Below are positions 1 to 10,754 of a DNA stretch of 64,000 nt, in pieces. Position numbers and translations under genes: made by a program. The stretch covers positions 22,678,311 through 22,742,310 of the forward strand of contig JAQNBH010000006.1 of the NCBI GenBank assembly GCA_028752905.1, given 5' to 3'. The DNA comes from Cladorhizidae sp. MBARI D1340-BT2. Lineage: Eukaryota; Porifera; Demospongiae; Poecilosclerida; Cladorhizidae. The notes beneath the pieces are model-generated. The model saw only the letters and a program-made list of their open reading frames with translations, was not told where the DNA came from and did no database searches. Numbering within the stretch: the stretch's first letter is position 1; each line of letters opens with the position of its first letter.

Positions 1-2641
1 ATAACAAGATCGGTTGGCACTTTTCTGCGCACTATCCTGACCATCCAGGACCCTCTGCACATTTTCGTTTGCTCTCCTGATACATCTGATCGATTCCTGC
101 ATCTTCACTAGTACGCAAGGATTGTTTGAAGCACATTCGAAAGGTCACACTGTAGTCAGCTTCTTTCTAAATCGTCTGGCTTTTGGCTGCAATATGCACG
201 CAGAATGTTTTGTGCGATAAAAAAGATTGCGAGATGTTTTACGAATAACAATGCACTCGCAAAACTTAATCAAATTTTGTAGCAATACGGTAGCAATAAC
301 TACAATTTTTTATGCCTTTTCATAATTTTATATGTGTGTGTGTGTGAGTGGGTTGGTGTTTCAGTGTGAGAGGATTCATTGGAGAGATTCTGGTGAGATT
401 TTCTGGGGTAATCACAGATTAGCATGAAATGTGATATTGCTATCTACTGGAAGGTGGTGGTAATAGTAGAAATCTCTCTATTAACAAACTGTCAATCTTG
501 AAAAATAATTATTAAATATTGGTAGCTAACTTGTTCCAGTCAGATTGAGTATCGTTTGTATACTTGGACAGTGCCCTCTTAAGAGTTTGATTAGTCCGCT
601 CATCTTGGCCCTTGCTCTGAGGGTGATATACCGAACATACCATCTGCTTCACTCCAAAAGCAGTCAAGACAACATCATTGAGCTGAGTTATCAAATAAGT
701 TCACACAAACAGAACATTACTCTACATGAATATTTATCAAAAGGAAGCAGGAGGAAATTTCCAGATAATCAAGACTGAAGTCGCTAATAAAGTTATCTTA
801 AATTGTGTTAAGTCTGCCTTGTACTCAATATAGTCTAACTTTGCTCTTGTAAACAAATCCAACACATTTTCCTTGATTAATTTTCACTTCTCAGACCACA
901 TACATGTCATTTTATGAACACAGATGGCAACAGTTTTAATAAGTTAGTTACCTGGTTTATAAATTCACGCCCCTGATCCATTATAATTTTTTGGGAGGAC
1001 CATAACTGTAGATGAGCTCGAGTAGAATGCTTGCAACATCACCAGCTGACTTGGACTTGATTGGCCGAGCAAATACCCACTTGGTAAAGAGATCTGTAAC
1101 AGTGCAGACATATATATGGCCTTCGTCTGTGGCCGCAAATTGATCAATGAGGTCTATACCCAAAATCTCCCATCTGTAAGTATTTGCTACATAATTTTAA
1201 GCAAATCAGATGTGCCTGTAATTACCTGATTTTAAGCATTTTAATTATTATATAGTGCATAAGATTTGGATTGGTAAAGGATTATCTAACCTGTTTATTA
1301 AAATTAACCAAAAAATTATTCAATTTAATCGGTGTATATATGTAGCATCAAAATTCCCCTAAGTACTAACTTGTCCAATATCATACCTATTAATGCAACC
1401 TAAAAGTTTAGGCTTCTCTTGCCATCAATTTAATATGCGTTAGCACTCTCATGTAGGCACTCTCATGTAGGTTTGGCAGGTCAGAGATCATTCAGCAACA
1501 AACTAAAACTTGCCATATACTCGATTCTATACCTATACAGACCCTAAAAAAAGTATGTCGCAAAAATTGTTCCAACAATATAGCACACAGAAGCGCAGTT
1601 CTCCAAACTAAAAAAAGGTCGAAAAAATTACACGTAAAATCATCATCAGCATCATCATCATCATCATTATCATAATCATCATCATCATCATCTTATTGGC
1701 TGCATAGATTTCATTTATTTTTATGCCATTTTGTAGAGCGCTATCTGGGAAGGTGCCTTTTGGTATCGCTTTAGAGAGCTAATTAAAAAAAGGTTGATTT
1801 TTGCATATATAGTTCGTCTAAGATGCCATCTTTGAACGGCGTGCGCAACCCAAATTGCTTGATCCTTTAACAAATAGCTGTGTTAGATGCAGTGGATTGA
1901 GGGTATGGCTTTTGCAATGAAGAATCAAAGAAGGATTGCTGAATGTAGTTACTGATGGGGGAAGCATTTTAGGATTGTTCCTTATGGCATTCCAAACCAC
2001 TGGACCAATCTGTCCCAAACTTGTCATGCATGCATACCAACTTGACGTGGGAAGTAACCTGGGCTAGGTCTGACCAGGACACTCCTCTTCGTGTGGGCAT
2101 TGCAGGCATATATAGCATCAAAACAGTATTCCAATTCACGAAAGCTTTAAAATATATTGGGAACAAGTAATATGTAAAAAATTTTTTACTAAATTAAAGG
2201 ACATATAGGGTTGGCTTTGATATTGTGCTGTCGTAACAATCACTCCATAACTGCCTCCACACCACCATAAATTTCAGCAATAATATATTCTTGGATAACA
2301 ATCCCTACATTACTGCGGACAGCAAAATTGTGATAAATAACTGATGCTATATAGCAGCACATTTTCTTAGCTATAAATCTCTTCATACCTTATGTTAGAG
2401 TAATCTGGATTTTATCATATTTGTGACGTCCCTTGTGGTTGTGGAGGTAGTAATATAGTACAAGAATATATTATTATTGCTGAAGTTTATAATTATTTGT
2501 GAGGTCACTTGTGGTTGTGTGGAGGCAGTAATGGAATGATTGTTATGACAGTCTAGCAATCATATATTTCCCCAGTTGGGCCTAACATATTTCCAATGGG
2601 CATCTTTTCTATCATTTGCACATCATTGCTCAGTACACTGG
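1..2641 (-). repeat. left arm of a large inverted duplication (Ginger-type element)
   Basis: Read on the minus strand, this segment matches 43,301-45,966 on the plus strand nearly base for base. The match includes the integrase exons, the ATC/GAT microsatellite and the flanking introns. It runs off the left window edge: the first 60 bases are the reverse complement of about 45,907-45,966. The inner boundary is sharp. At 2,641/43,301 the two copies diverge, and only the left copy continues into the zinc-binding exon. Visible differences include a 21-nt tandem duplication present only in the right copy. Confidence 0.93.
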
Positions 2642-3230
2642 GTCACAGTAACTTAGTTACCTGCTCAAAACTTTAATGGGATGTAACTCAGGTGCAATCA
2701 TCTTGATCATCTGCATCTTCTGGCACTTGTGACAAGTGCGTAGCTAAAGGTATCAAAAGTAACCTATTATTAGCTATATGGTTACAACACTATTCAGTGT
2801 CAATGTGATATCATAAATTTTAACTTCAATTAACAAATAAGTAGAATCAATACAGTAATGTTAATTTTGTTACATGATTTACGAGTTTCTTAATTAAGCT
2901 TTAAAGTTTATCTTATTTCTTACAACCAGTAAGATTGATGTGTATTTAAAGCCTCATCATCACTTGCACATCCATGTTGACATATTAATTATAGATGCTA
3001 TGCACTAAACTATTCTTACCCAACTCACAACCATAGTAGTCCAGTATTAATCCTGTGGTCAATCATGCTAAGGTACGCTTTTGCCCTTGGTGAGCACCAT
3101 TGACGTCATGGGCCTCACGTAGTAGCATCTGATGTTCATCACTAGAGAAAAGGACCAGCCTCTTAACTGTCTCATTTGGATGGTTCTCATTGTGGGTTGG
3201 GTATAAGACATTCTTTCACCTACAATAATT
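531..3230 (-). pseudogene. Ginger-type integrase gene, multi-exon, 3' end outside the window
   Basis: This is a transposase/integrase of the H2C2-DDE type, which joins element DNA to the host genome. Minus-strand exons with plausible GT-AG borders are as follows. About 3,230-3,077 contains the His part of the zinc finger (EAHDVNGAHQ). 2,743-2,661 contains the Cys pair and linker (TCHKCQK, then ELHPIKV). 1,173-952 contains the first catalytic Asp (GIDLI) and the second (MDQG). 682-531 contains the catalytic Glu (GQDERTN). The rest of the gene should lie left of the window, by comparison with 46,198-48,650. No clean exon was found linking the two halves of the zinc finger, although a short one near 2,990-3,040 is possible. 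SCAND3- or KRBA2-like relatives share this architecture; assignment to Ginger is by pattern only. Confidence 0.7.
1640..1693. repeat. ATC microsatellite
   Basis: Interrupted (ATC)n of roughly 50 bp inside the inverted duplication. The partner (GAT)n lies at about 44,236-44,281 and is in the expected opposite orientation. Confidence 0.9.
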
Positions 3231-4730
3231 TAATATTTTTACAAATGATGTTTTTAAATATTTAAATACAGAATAAATACATCTTGGAATTTCCCATAAA
3301 ACCTCTCCAGGTAGATGATATCAGTGTCCCAATGACACTGTGGTCAGAGGGTCAGAGGTACAAAATACAGGTTAGGACTGAATTTCAGCCAGATTGGATT
3401 GTTACTACTACTACTACTACTACTCTACTACTACTACTACTACTGAAAAAATCTTTATTAATGCAAATGTCTGGGAGGTCGAGAAAACTCATTGAAAGTT
3501 GATTTTGAGAGAATTTTTTTCTCTCCTCACTCTGGTGGTGGTGGTGATAGTTATGATAGGGTGTGGATGGGTCAAAAATTGGGCGGATTTGGCTGGAAAC
3601 GGTCTGGAAGGTCGGGAAAACTAATTAATTTTTTGGGATTAGTACTTATAATTATGAAGGCATTGTATAAATAATTATGGCACTCGTTTGATATTCCCCC
3701 GCCACCAATGTTTTGAATGAATCGAATGTTATTCTTATTCTCCCTCCCCCAATGGTTTGTGTTTTGAATGTCCAGATCGAAAATGAATTTTCTGAACTTG
3801 TCAAACCTTATCCCAGATAAGGCTGCTAGCGTCAATTTCCTTCAATAGCAAGGGGTACTCCACAAACCCCGTTATTGCAGCAACAATAACGCAATGACTT
3901 TGTAAATTCGTGACAAAGGAGACAGATGGAGGTGTCACCGTCGAGGTTGTCGAGAGCAGAAGGGGTTGCGAGTAGGCACGTGACTTGAGAATTTCAAGCT
4001 GACTTATAGAGAGATTAGCGTATTTATTTATTGCTGGTCGAGCTTACTTCTATTAAAATTTTCCAATCATGAACTTGACATTGATTTGTAATTGACATTG
4101 ATTTGTAATTTAGCAACAGGTGAATAACAAACAAGTGCCATAATTATTATCGCAATGAACTATTGGGTACAGAGGAACTTGCTAATTTGTGAGAAGTAGA
4201 TGTGATTTATAGAACCTCTTTGTTGTCATGTCTTAAAGTGCACACTGGATAGAATGTTGGCATTTGTAGAATGTTGGCATTTGTTCTGAATACTTATATT
4301 ATCTGAATGCCAATGATTTGGATAAAGATTAACATACCAAGAGGTGTCAATTCTTTTTCTTATTCCACTCTGCTCCTTCGCACTCGTGTCACAACTGTAT
4401 TTTCCATTCTTAAGGAAATATTCGATCTTCCGCAGATATACTGCAGTGTCCTTCTCTGTCCTCACCATCACAATTCAGCTCCACACGAGGGACAAATTTG
4501 GCAGCTGACTTTATTGATGCATGGTTTATTAATTTTGTGAGGCTGTGCTTGCACGGTGTAGCAAAAGGGACAAATATGGCAGTGGGACTAATATGGCAAA
4601 ACACTGGCTTGTGGCGGACCCTTCTCTTGAGATGAATCTTTGGAGTGGTGTTTATAAAAATTATGATAACTTCATAATTAAATAACCAAATCTTCTGAAA
4701 CTTTACAAAGTGAAAGATTCACTGTTTAAC
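3231..4730. other. region without recognised gene
   Basis: No recognisable coding sequence. It holds an interrupted (ACT)n microsatellite at about 3,403-3,444. At 4,558-4,600 there are copies of a short motif, GGGACTAATATGGCA, which also occurs at 49.3 kb and 51.2-51.4 kb. It ends at the TATAG target site of the Gypsy insertion. Confidence 0.6.
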
Positions 4731-4735
4731 TATAG
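4731..4735. repeat. left target-site duplication TATAG
   Basis: The same five bases follow the 3' LTR at 10,171-10,175. This proves both element ends and shows that the copy was not formed by recombination between elements. Confidence 0.92.
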
Positions 4736-5130
4736 TGTCAGAGAAGGAAGACATAATGGAGAACAAAGGTTATGACCACAACAATGTCCAAGAACATTAT
4801 CGGAACATTCATCTACAAGACCACAGTATTCGTGTGCAAGACCATAGTGCCTGGTGTAAATCCGTGTGCAATTAACTATTAGTATAAAAGAGATAGCTAG
4901 AGAGCTAGCAAAGAGAGAGAGAGTATCTATGTTAGAGCCAAGCGCAGGCTGGACTAGCTGATAGATCACTGGGAACTGTATTTGTATATTGATGTACAAA
5001 GCAATCAATGTTCACTTTTACCTGGGTGAAGGGTACGAAGGCTCTTATAAAGCCTAGGGGTGAAAGTATTGGGCTAGTCCGAGTGAGGACTAGTCGGCGC
5101 AGTGAATACTAAGGGAAAGTATTGCTGACA
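4736..5130 (+). repeat. 5' LTR (395 bp)
   Basis: Begins TGTCAG and ends CTGACA, so TG...CA ends with a short inverted repeat (TGTC/GACA). It is nearly identical to 9,775-10,170. A purine-rich GAGA tract lies in the middle. Confidence 0.95.
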
Positions 5131-5132
5131 TT

Positions 5133-5150
5133 TGGTGGCAGCGGTGGGAC
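5133..5150 (+). other. primer-binding site, tRNA-Leu type
   Basis: TGGTGGCAGCGGTGGGAC starts two bases after the LTR. It is complementary to the 3' end of eukaryotic tRNA-Leu (AAG/TAG type, ...CCCACCGCTGCCA plus CCA). The tRNA identity comes from remembered tRNA sequences. Similar sites follow the LTR ends at 22,818 and 49,831. Confidence 0.85.
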
Positions 5151-5507
5151 ACCATAGCTAAGTAAGAGAGACTTAATGGGTTGGTATCTGGAAGCTAATT
5201 AATCTAGAGAGATTCTTAGTGTGTGTAGACCTTAGGTAAGAGGTCGCATTGTTGTATCATCAGACCTAAGGTGAGAGGTGCTGATTGTTACGTGTTTGGA
5301 TAAGACACCCAAAGAAGGGGTGAATAGTGCTGGGAGAGGTACTATTTTGTTCTTAATTTTCTGTTGACTTATCATTGCCTGTAAGTAGCAGAGAATGGCT
5401 TGAGTTATCAAACTTTGAAGCCTGAAAACCAACTCTGACCTATAGGGTGTTGTTGGGTTTTTGGTTGAGAATAATTGAGGGGTTATTATCAGGGATTGGT
5501 GGCAGGA

Positions 5508-6491
5508 ATGACAGACGAGAGGAAACTGACAAGAGACTCCAGACGTGTCTTGAGTGCCCAGCCAGAAGCATCCACGGGAGCTGTAGATCCTATGGACCAG
5601 TTCCTCACACGGTGGATGCAAGTGGACCAGCTGAGGATGGAGAGAGACGACAAGTGCCGAGAGGAGGAAAGAGCTCAATGAGAGCAGCATGAGGAAAGGA
5701 TGGCACAAATCATGGCAGCTGTGCATGAACAAATGAATCGTCCCCCACCCGTGGCCGAGGTACCTCCTCGGTGTCCTAAATTGTCTATACAAAAATTCCA
5801 AGAGGGAATAGATGACATGGGTGTCTTCTTAGACACGTTTGAAGCAACGGCAAGAGCAGGAGGATGGCCCCGAGAACAATGGCCACTCTTCTTGAGAGGC
5901 TCATTGTCTGGAGTAGGTCTCACAGCCATGGCCTCGATGGGTGCCGACGCCCAAGCTGATTATAATGCGGTCAAGGAGGAACTTCTGCGAGAATATCACA
6001 TCTCAACGGAGACCTTCCGAAAAAAGGGGTTCGACACTCCCTTCGACTCGAAACATCCTGACGCCTGGCTGTCACACCATCGTCAAAGCTTCCAGCAGTG
6101 GATAGTTTCGTCGCCCCATGACCTTGAGACCACCGTAATGATGGAAAACACACTGAGGTGTCTACCCAAGTGGTTAGAGGCTCAAATTAGGAACCTCAAC
6201 CCTGGATCCAATGACCAGATGGCCGAAGCCATTATTCGACATCTGGACAATCAAAGACCCAATGAAAGGGAGAAGCCCAGACAAGAGACGCCCTTCCGCC
6301 CTATACCTGTGGGAAGAGGCCAAAGGAAAATAGGAGGAGACAGTGCTCGATGGAGTGGTGGGCAGAGTGGTAGTTACCCAATGGCTAGGGACCGTCCCCA
6401 GATTGAGTGCTTTCAATGTGGTCGCCGAGGACACATGCGGAAGGATTGCCATGTTAAGATGGAGAGCGCCAATTTTGGAGGTGTTACGTAA
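5508..6491 (+). pseudogene. gag: gag of the Gmr1-like element (SCAN-like capsid, CCHC knuckle), one internal stop
   Basis: This encodes the capsid/nucleocapsid precursor that packages the element RNA. The likely start is the ATG at 5,508, because the same frame runs from there into the long ORF at 5,700 across a single TGA at 5,679-5,681. The main ORF is 263 codons from 5,700. Its middle is a helical region (around FLDTFEATARAGGW and EELLREYH) resembling the Gypsy capsid from which vertebrate SCAN domains derive. Residues 237-250 form a CX2CX4HX4C zinc knuckle (CFQCGRRGHMRKDC). The frame ends in TAA at 6,489-6,491, and the protease continues in the same frame. That stop could be a natural readthrough point or simply a mutation. 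Confidence 0.88.
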
Positions 6492-6931
6492 GTACCGGCC
6501 CATCGACCGAAATGGACCAGAGAAGTATGTGTGGATGGCAAAGCAGTGCTGGCTCTGTTAGACACAGGGTGCACGAAGTCACTCATACACACCCGATGCA
6601 TGGATCGCAAGAACCGTACATGACCGCAAGTTCCAAGAGAGTTTGGTTTCCGGCAGCCAGGACCCGCCTGCAGATCGACAACCAAACCCATGAGCTGGCC
6701 GTAGGAGTATCCCCCCACCTCGCAGTAGACATGCTCCTTGGTCAGGACGTCCCAAGATTTCGTAATCTACTGAAGGCAGCTTTGGCAGACGAGAGTAATG
6801 CTGAGAAAGTGCACCCAGAAACCTCTGACCCCGAGCAGACTGAACGCAACGTAACGATGGCGACTACATGGGCTGGAAAAAGGAAGGAAGAGGAAGAACG
6901 TCGTGAGATGGAAAGTACCCAAGAAAGGTAG
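6492..6931 (+). pseudogene. aspartic protease region, frameshifted
   Basis: Retroelement aspartic protease that would cleave the polyprotein. In the gag frame just after the TAA there is a clear active-site motif, LLDTGCTKSLIH, at about 6,550-6,590. The frame is then lost near 6,600. The C-terminal part (VDMLLGQDVPRF, about 6,725-6,765) is in the frame of the ORF 6,512-6,931. A TAG at 6,929-6,931 interrupts that frame, which otherwise continues directly into the integrase ORF. The downstream stretch is charged and looks like a linker. Confidence 0.82.
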
Positions 6932-8665
6932 GAGCCGCTAACCCATGGTCTTGAAGACCAAGAGCAGGGGCTGGAACATGTTTTTGATTTTGATGACGAT
7001 ATGTTTGTTGTTCCCACACATAATCAACCAGGAGAGGAACCAGCAGGACGACAGGCCCACCTAGAACAGATTTTACCACACCAACTCCGCTCTCTTCAGC
7101 TGGCCGACCCAATACTGGAGAATTGGAGAAGTCAGGCTGACGGGGATGGTGGGGGAGAATTCTGTTGGGAGGATGGAGTGTTGTACAGGAAGCAACATGG
7201 GGTTGGGAAGGAAAACTTACTTGTGGTTCCCAAATGTTGTAGGGATGAAGTACTTAGACTGGTCCACTGTTCTCCGACGGCTGGTCACTTTGGGGAAACC
7301 AGAACCCTGGATACACTGAGAAGAAGGATAGTCTGGCCTGGAATGACCGTGGACGTCAAGGAGGTGTGTCAGTCTTACCCAACTTGTCAACTGGCCGCCC
7401 CTGCAACCCTCAAACGAGCACCACTACATCCTCTGCTGATCATCAGCACACCATTCGACCGAATTGCGATGGACATCTTCGGCCCCCTTCGAAGGACGAG
7501 ATCTGGTAATAAGTACGTACTGGTAATAATTGATTACGCCACCAAGTGGCCTGAGGCATTTCCATTACGTAATATTACATCCGAGGCAATCATTGAGTGT
7601 TTGATTGAGGTTACATCCAGGCTGGGAGTCCCAAAAGAAGTGCTTTCAGACAATGGGACTAACTTCGTGTCGACTATGATGAGACAGTTCTGTGACCGAA
7701 CGGGCATACACCAGATCAAGACGTCTCCGTACCACCCCCAGACCGATGGAATGGTGGAGAGGTTTAATTCTACTCTCAAACGCCTTCTACGGAAACTGAC
7801 TCAAAAAGGTACGATGGAATGGGATAAGTGTTTACCATTTATATTATGGGCCTACAGAGGCTCGATCCACAAGTCCACCGGTTACTCCCCATATGAGCTC
7901 ATGTTTGGCCGAGAAATGAGAACTCCTCTGGATGAATTGGTCGAGATGTGGAGTGGAAAGGATGGCGACGAGGAACAGGATGTAGCTGAGTACCTGCATC
8001 AACTTCGGGAGAGAATGTCCCTCGTCAGAGAATTGGCCAACTTGAAAGAGACGGGAGAAAAGAAAAAACACAAACAGTACCATGACAAAAAGGCGACAGA
8101 GAGAATGTTTGGGGTGGGTGATTATGTGTTGGTTTTTCAACCCAGGAAACTCGACAAGCTCCACAGCGAATGGCGAGGCCCTGTGATAATCACGAGGAAG
8201 ATCACAGACGTCACCTATGAGGTTGACATGGGACAAGGACCAAAAAGACTTCGCACTTTCCACATTAATGGAATGAAGAAGTGGTACGCCCCAACAGCAG
8301 CCGTATTCCTTGCGGTTGACGATGATCCCAATGAGGAAGCTAGCGAAGAAAAGAAAGATGCTTTTATCAGTACGCTCACTAACCATCAAGAAAGGGAACT
8401 CCTGGAATTGAGGGAGAAGTTCTCCGACGTCATAAGCAATGACCCTGGAAAAACAGACTTGGTGAGTCATGATATTGTCACTGGTGATGCCACCCCTATT
8501 CGGTTACCCCCCTACCGACTCCCTCACACATCGCATGAGTTTCTTCGTGAAGAAATCAAACAGTTGCTAGGATTGGGAATCATAGTCCCCTCCAGAAGTT
8601 CGTGGGCGGCCCCGGTGGTCTTGTTTCCTAAAAAGGACGGCGGAAAACGACTGCGTGGATTATAG
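6932..8665 (+). pseudogene. pol: pol 5' part: integrase followed by RT N-terminus
   Basis: The ORF from 7,001 is 554 codons. Numbered from that start, the zinc-binding domain has His89 and His96, then a Cys pair in which the first expected Cys is Tyr126 (QSYPTCQ, with Cys129 kept). The DDE core is intact: Asp158 (AMDIFG), Asp217 (LSDNGTNF) and Glu253 (GMVERFN). A GPY/F-type module follows (EWRGPVIITRK). RT then begins at about residue 485 (LPPYRLPHTSHE), so integrase precedes RT within one frame. The ORF stops at 8,665, because a one-base change near 8,640-8,650 shifts the RT frame. Tyr126 looks like a G-to-A transition and may have weakened zinc binding. Confidence 0.93.
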
Positions 8666-9914
8666 AAAACTCAACCTCGTCACCAAGGCCGACCCCTACC
8701 CCATACCCCGAATTGAGGACATGATAGATGATATTGGACAGGCAAGATACATCACTGCCCTGGATCTTACAAAGGGTTACTGGCAGGTGCCTGTGGCGAA
8801 GGCAAGCCAGGAGAAGACTGCTTTCGTCACACCCTGGGGAAAGTACCAGTTCGTAACCATGCCCTTTGGTTTGGTCAACGCCCCCATCCACGTTTCAGCG
8901 TCTGATGAACCACTTACTCGAAGTAACACAGACGTTCGCGGCGGCTTACCTGGACGATGTCATCATCCACAGCAAAACATGGGAGGAACATTTGGAACAT
9001 ATGAAAGAAAACTTCATAAGATTACGAAAAGCCGGCCTCACCATTAAGGAATCGAAATGCAAGTTCGCGTGTAATGAGTGCGAATACCTGGGACATACTG
9101 TGGGAAATGGGAAGGTCCACCCTCTACAAGCTAAAGTACAAGCCGTACAAGATTTTACCCAGCCCATTACAAAGAAGGACGTCCGTGCATTCTTGGGACT
9201 ATGTGGGTATTATCGCCGATTCATCCCCGACTTTTCCACTATTGCACCCCCCTAACTGAGCTGACTAGGAAGGACAAACCGAACATTATTGTTTGGAGTG
9301 AAGCGACACAACAGCCATTTCAATGCTTGAAGGATGCTCTGACTCACTACCCTGTGTTAGCCACACCCCTCTGGAATAGGCCCTTCCTATTGCAAACAGA
9401 TGCTTCCGACTCAGGAATAGCATATGTGCTCGCCCAGAAAGATGAGATAGGCGAAGAACACCCACTCGCCTATGGGTCAAGAAAGTTGCTACCTAGAGAG
9501 AGAAAGTTCTCTACAATAGAGAAAGAAGCTCTAGCGATCGTCGAGGGTACGAAACACTTCCGAGTATACCTCGAAGGGACAGAGTTCATGATCGAGACAG
9601 ACCATGACCCACTGACACACCTTGCAAAGCTGAAGGATAGTCACGGGAGAATAGGGAGGTGGGCGTTATCGATGCAACCGTATCACTACACTATCCACCA
9701 CAAGCCAGGTCGATTGAATACGAATGCGGACGGACTTTCCCGAGAATATTGTTCTTGCCTGAACGGAAAGGGAGTGTCAGAGAAGGAAGACATAACGGAG
9801 AACAAAGGTTATGACCACAACAATGTCCAAGAACATTATCCGAACATTCATCTACAAGACCACAGTATTCGTGTGCAAGACCATAGTGCCTGGTGTAAAT
9901 CCGTGTGCAATTAA
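8649..9914 (+). pseudogene. pol: pol 3' part: reverse transcriptase and RNase H, two frameshifts
   Basis: RT and RNase H would copy element RNA into DNA. RT motifs are spread over three frames. The first carries VDYRKLN, ITALDLTKGYWQV and MPFGLVNAP (to about 8,880). The next has STFQRLMN and the catalytic YLDD (8,947-8,958), followed by LGLCGYYRRFIPDF (to about 9,246). The last has the connection and RNase H, with TDASDSG, KEALAIVEG, ETDHDPL and NADGLSRE. Frame breaks fall exactly in C-runs at 8,881-8,885 and 9,247-9,252. Each looks like one extra C, so sequencing or assembly error is possible. The terminal frame runs to a TAA at 9,912-9,914, about 140 bp inside the 3' LTR. Confidence 0.93.
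9764..9774 (+). other. polypurine tract
   Basis: Purine-rich CGGAAAGGGAG directly abuts the TG of the 3' LTR, as expected for the plus-strand primer of an LTR element. Confidence 0.85.
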
Positions 9915-10170
9915 CTATTAGTATAAAAGAGATATCTAGAGAGCTAGCAAAGAGAGAGAGAGTATCTATGTTAGAGCCAAGCGCATAACAGGCTGGACTA
10001 GCTGATAGATCACTGGGAACTGTGTATATTGATGTACAAAGCAATCATTGTTCACTTTTACCTGGGTGAAGGGTACGAAGGCTCTTATAAAGCCTAGGGG
10101 TGAAAGTATTGGGCTAGTCAGAGTGAGGACTAGTCGGCGCAGTGAATACTAAGGGAAAGTATTGCTGACA
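9775..10170 (+). repeat. 3' LTR (396 bp)
   Basis: Copy of 4,736-5,130 with about five substitutions, a 4-bp insertion (ATAA) and a short deletion. It is followed by the target duplication TATAG. The pol reading frame continues into its first ~140 bases. Confidence 0.95.
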
Positions 10171-10175
10171 TATAG

Positions 10176-10754
10176 TATGAGTAAGTTAAATAATAATAAT
10201 AAATAAATGAAAATAAAAACACAGTCAGGGTCCCCCTTAATACAAGATATAAAACACAAACCGGAAATAAAAACAGCCATGGTTACAACAAGGGTCCCTA
10301 GCTACAATAAAAATTATTCTGCATTCTCCTCTTCCTCTCCTCAAGGTAGACCCCAAAAATCTGAAGACAAGCAGGACACTCAGGCACAAGGGACACAAAA
10401 GAAACCAGAACCTAAAACCAACAACCAATCCAACAAAACAACCCAAGAAGCATATAAAAGGATTTCTACAAAACACACATTTACTAAGGCACACACCGCC
10501 ATAAGTGTGCACCCCAAAATGAAGAAGTCTCACATGAATATATATTAATTAAGATCATAGATTAAAATATTATAAAGTATAATGCATCTTTCTCTCTTGA
10601 AATAGAAAGTACTCCAGTTTCATCATATCAGTAATCACCTACTAGCCATGACCCTCCTTCACCTAGGGAATGTTTATCCTGTTAATCAGTTTATCAATTT
10701 CTAATTTTTTTCTTCTTTCTGTTCTAGCCCAAACAAAACCTGCACCATCATGTG
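10176..10754. other. region without recognised gene
   Basis: A 113-codon plus-strand frame (10,207-10,548) is Lys/Thr/Gln/Ser-rich and resembles nothing I recognise. Its composition follows the local A/C-rich DNA, so I do not call it a gene. Confidence 0.5.

Larger units (their letters stand above)
4736..10170 (+). mobile_element. complete Ty3/Gypsy LTR retrotransposon, Gmr1-like domain order
   Basis: This element is 5,435 bp long with two LTRs, a primer-binding site, a polypurine tract and a 5-bp target duplication (TATAG at 4,731-4,735 and 10,171-10,175). Coding order is gag, protease, integrase, reverse transcriptase, RNase H. Integrase upstream of RT is the hallmark of the Gmr1-like group of Ty3/Gypsy and is unlike most Gypsy elements. 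The LTRs differ by about five substitutions plus small indels over ~390 bp, so the insertion is fairly young. It is nevertheless inactive as written. In-frame stops lie at 5,679, 6,489 and 6,929, with frameshifts near 6,600, 8,645, 8,881-8,885 and 9,247-9,252. Confidence 0.95.

Noticed and set aside
3572..3835. 87-codon minus-strand frame near the ACT repeat
   Set aside because: No motif and no homologous copy; compatible with chance.
4730..5008. Minus-strand frame (and its twin at 9,691-10,044)
   Set aside because: Antisense of the LTRs; similarity between the two is due only to LTR identity.
5133..5150. tRNA-Leu-like sequence as a tRNA gene
   Set aside because: Only 18 bases complementary to a tRNA 3' end, positioned as a primer-binding site; no cloverleaf. 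I saw no tRNA or rRNA gene in the window.
7534..8470. Minus-strand frames of 81 and 208 codons
   Set aside because: Antisense shadows of the integrase frame.
10207..10548. 113-codon plus-strand frame
   Set aside because: Low-complexity composition and no recognisable domain; insufficient to call a gene.
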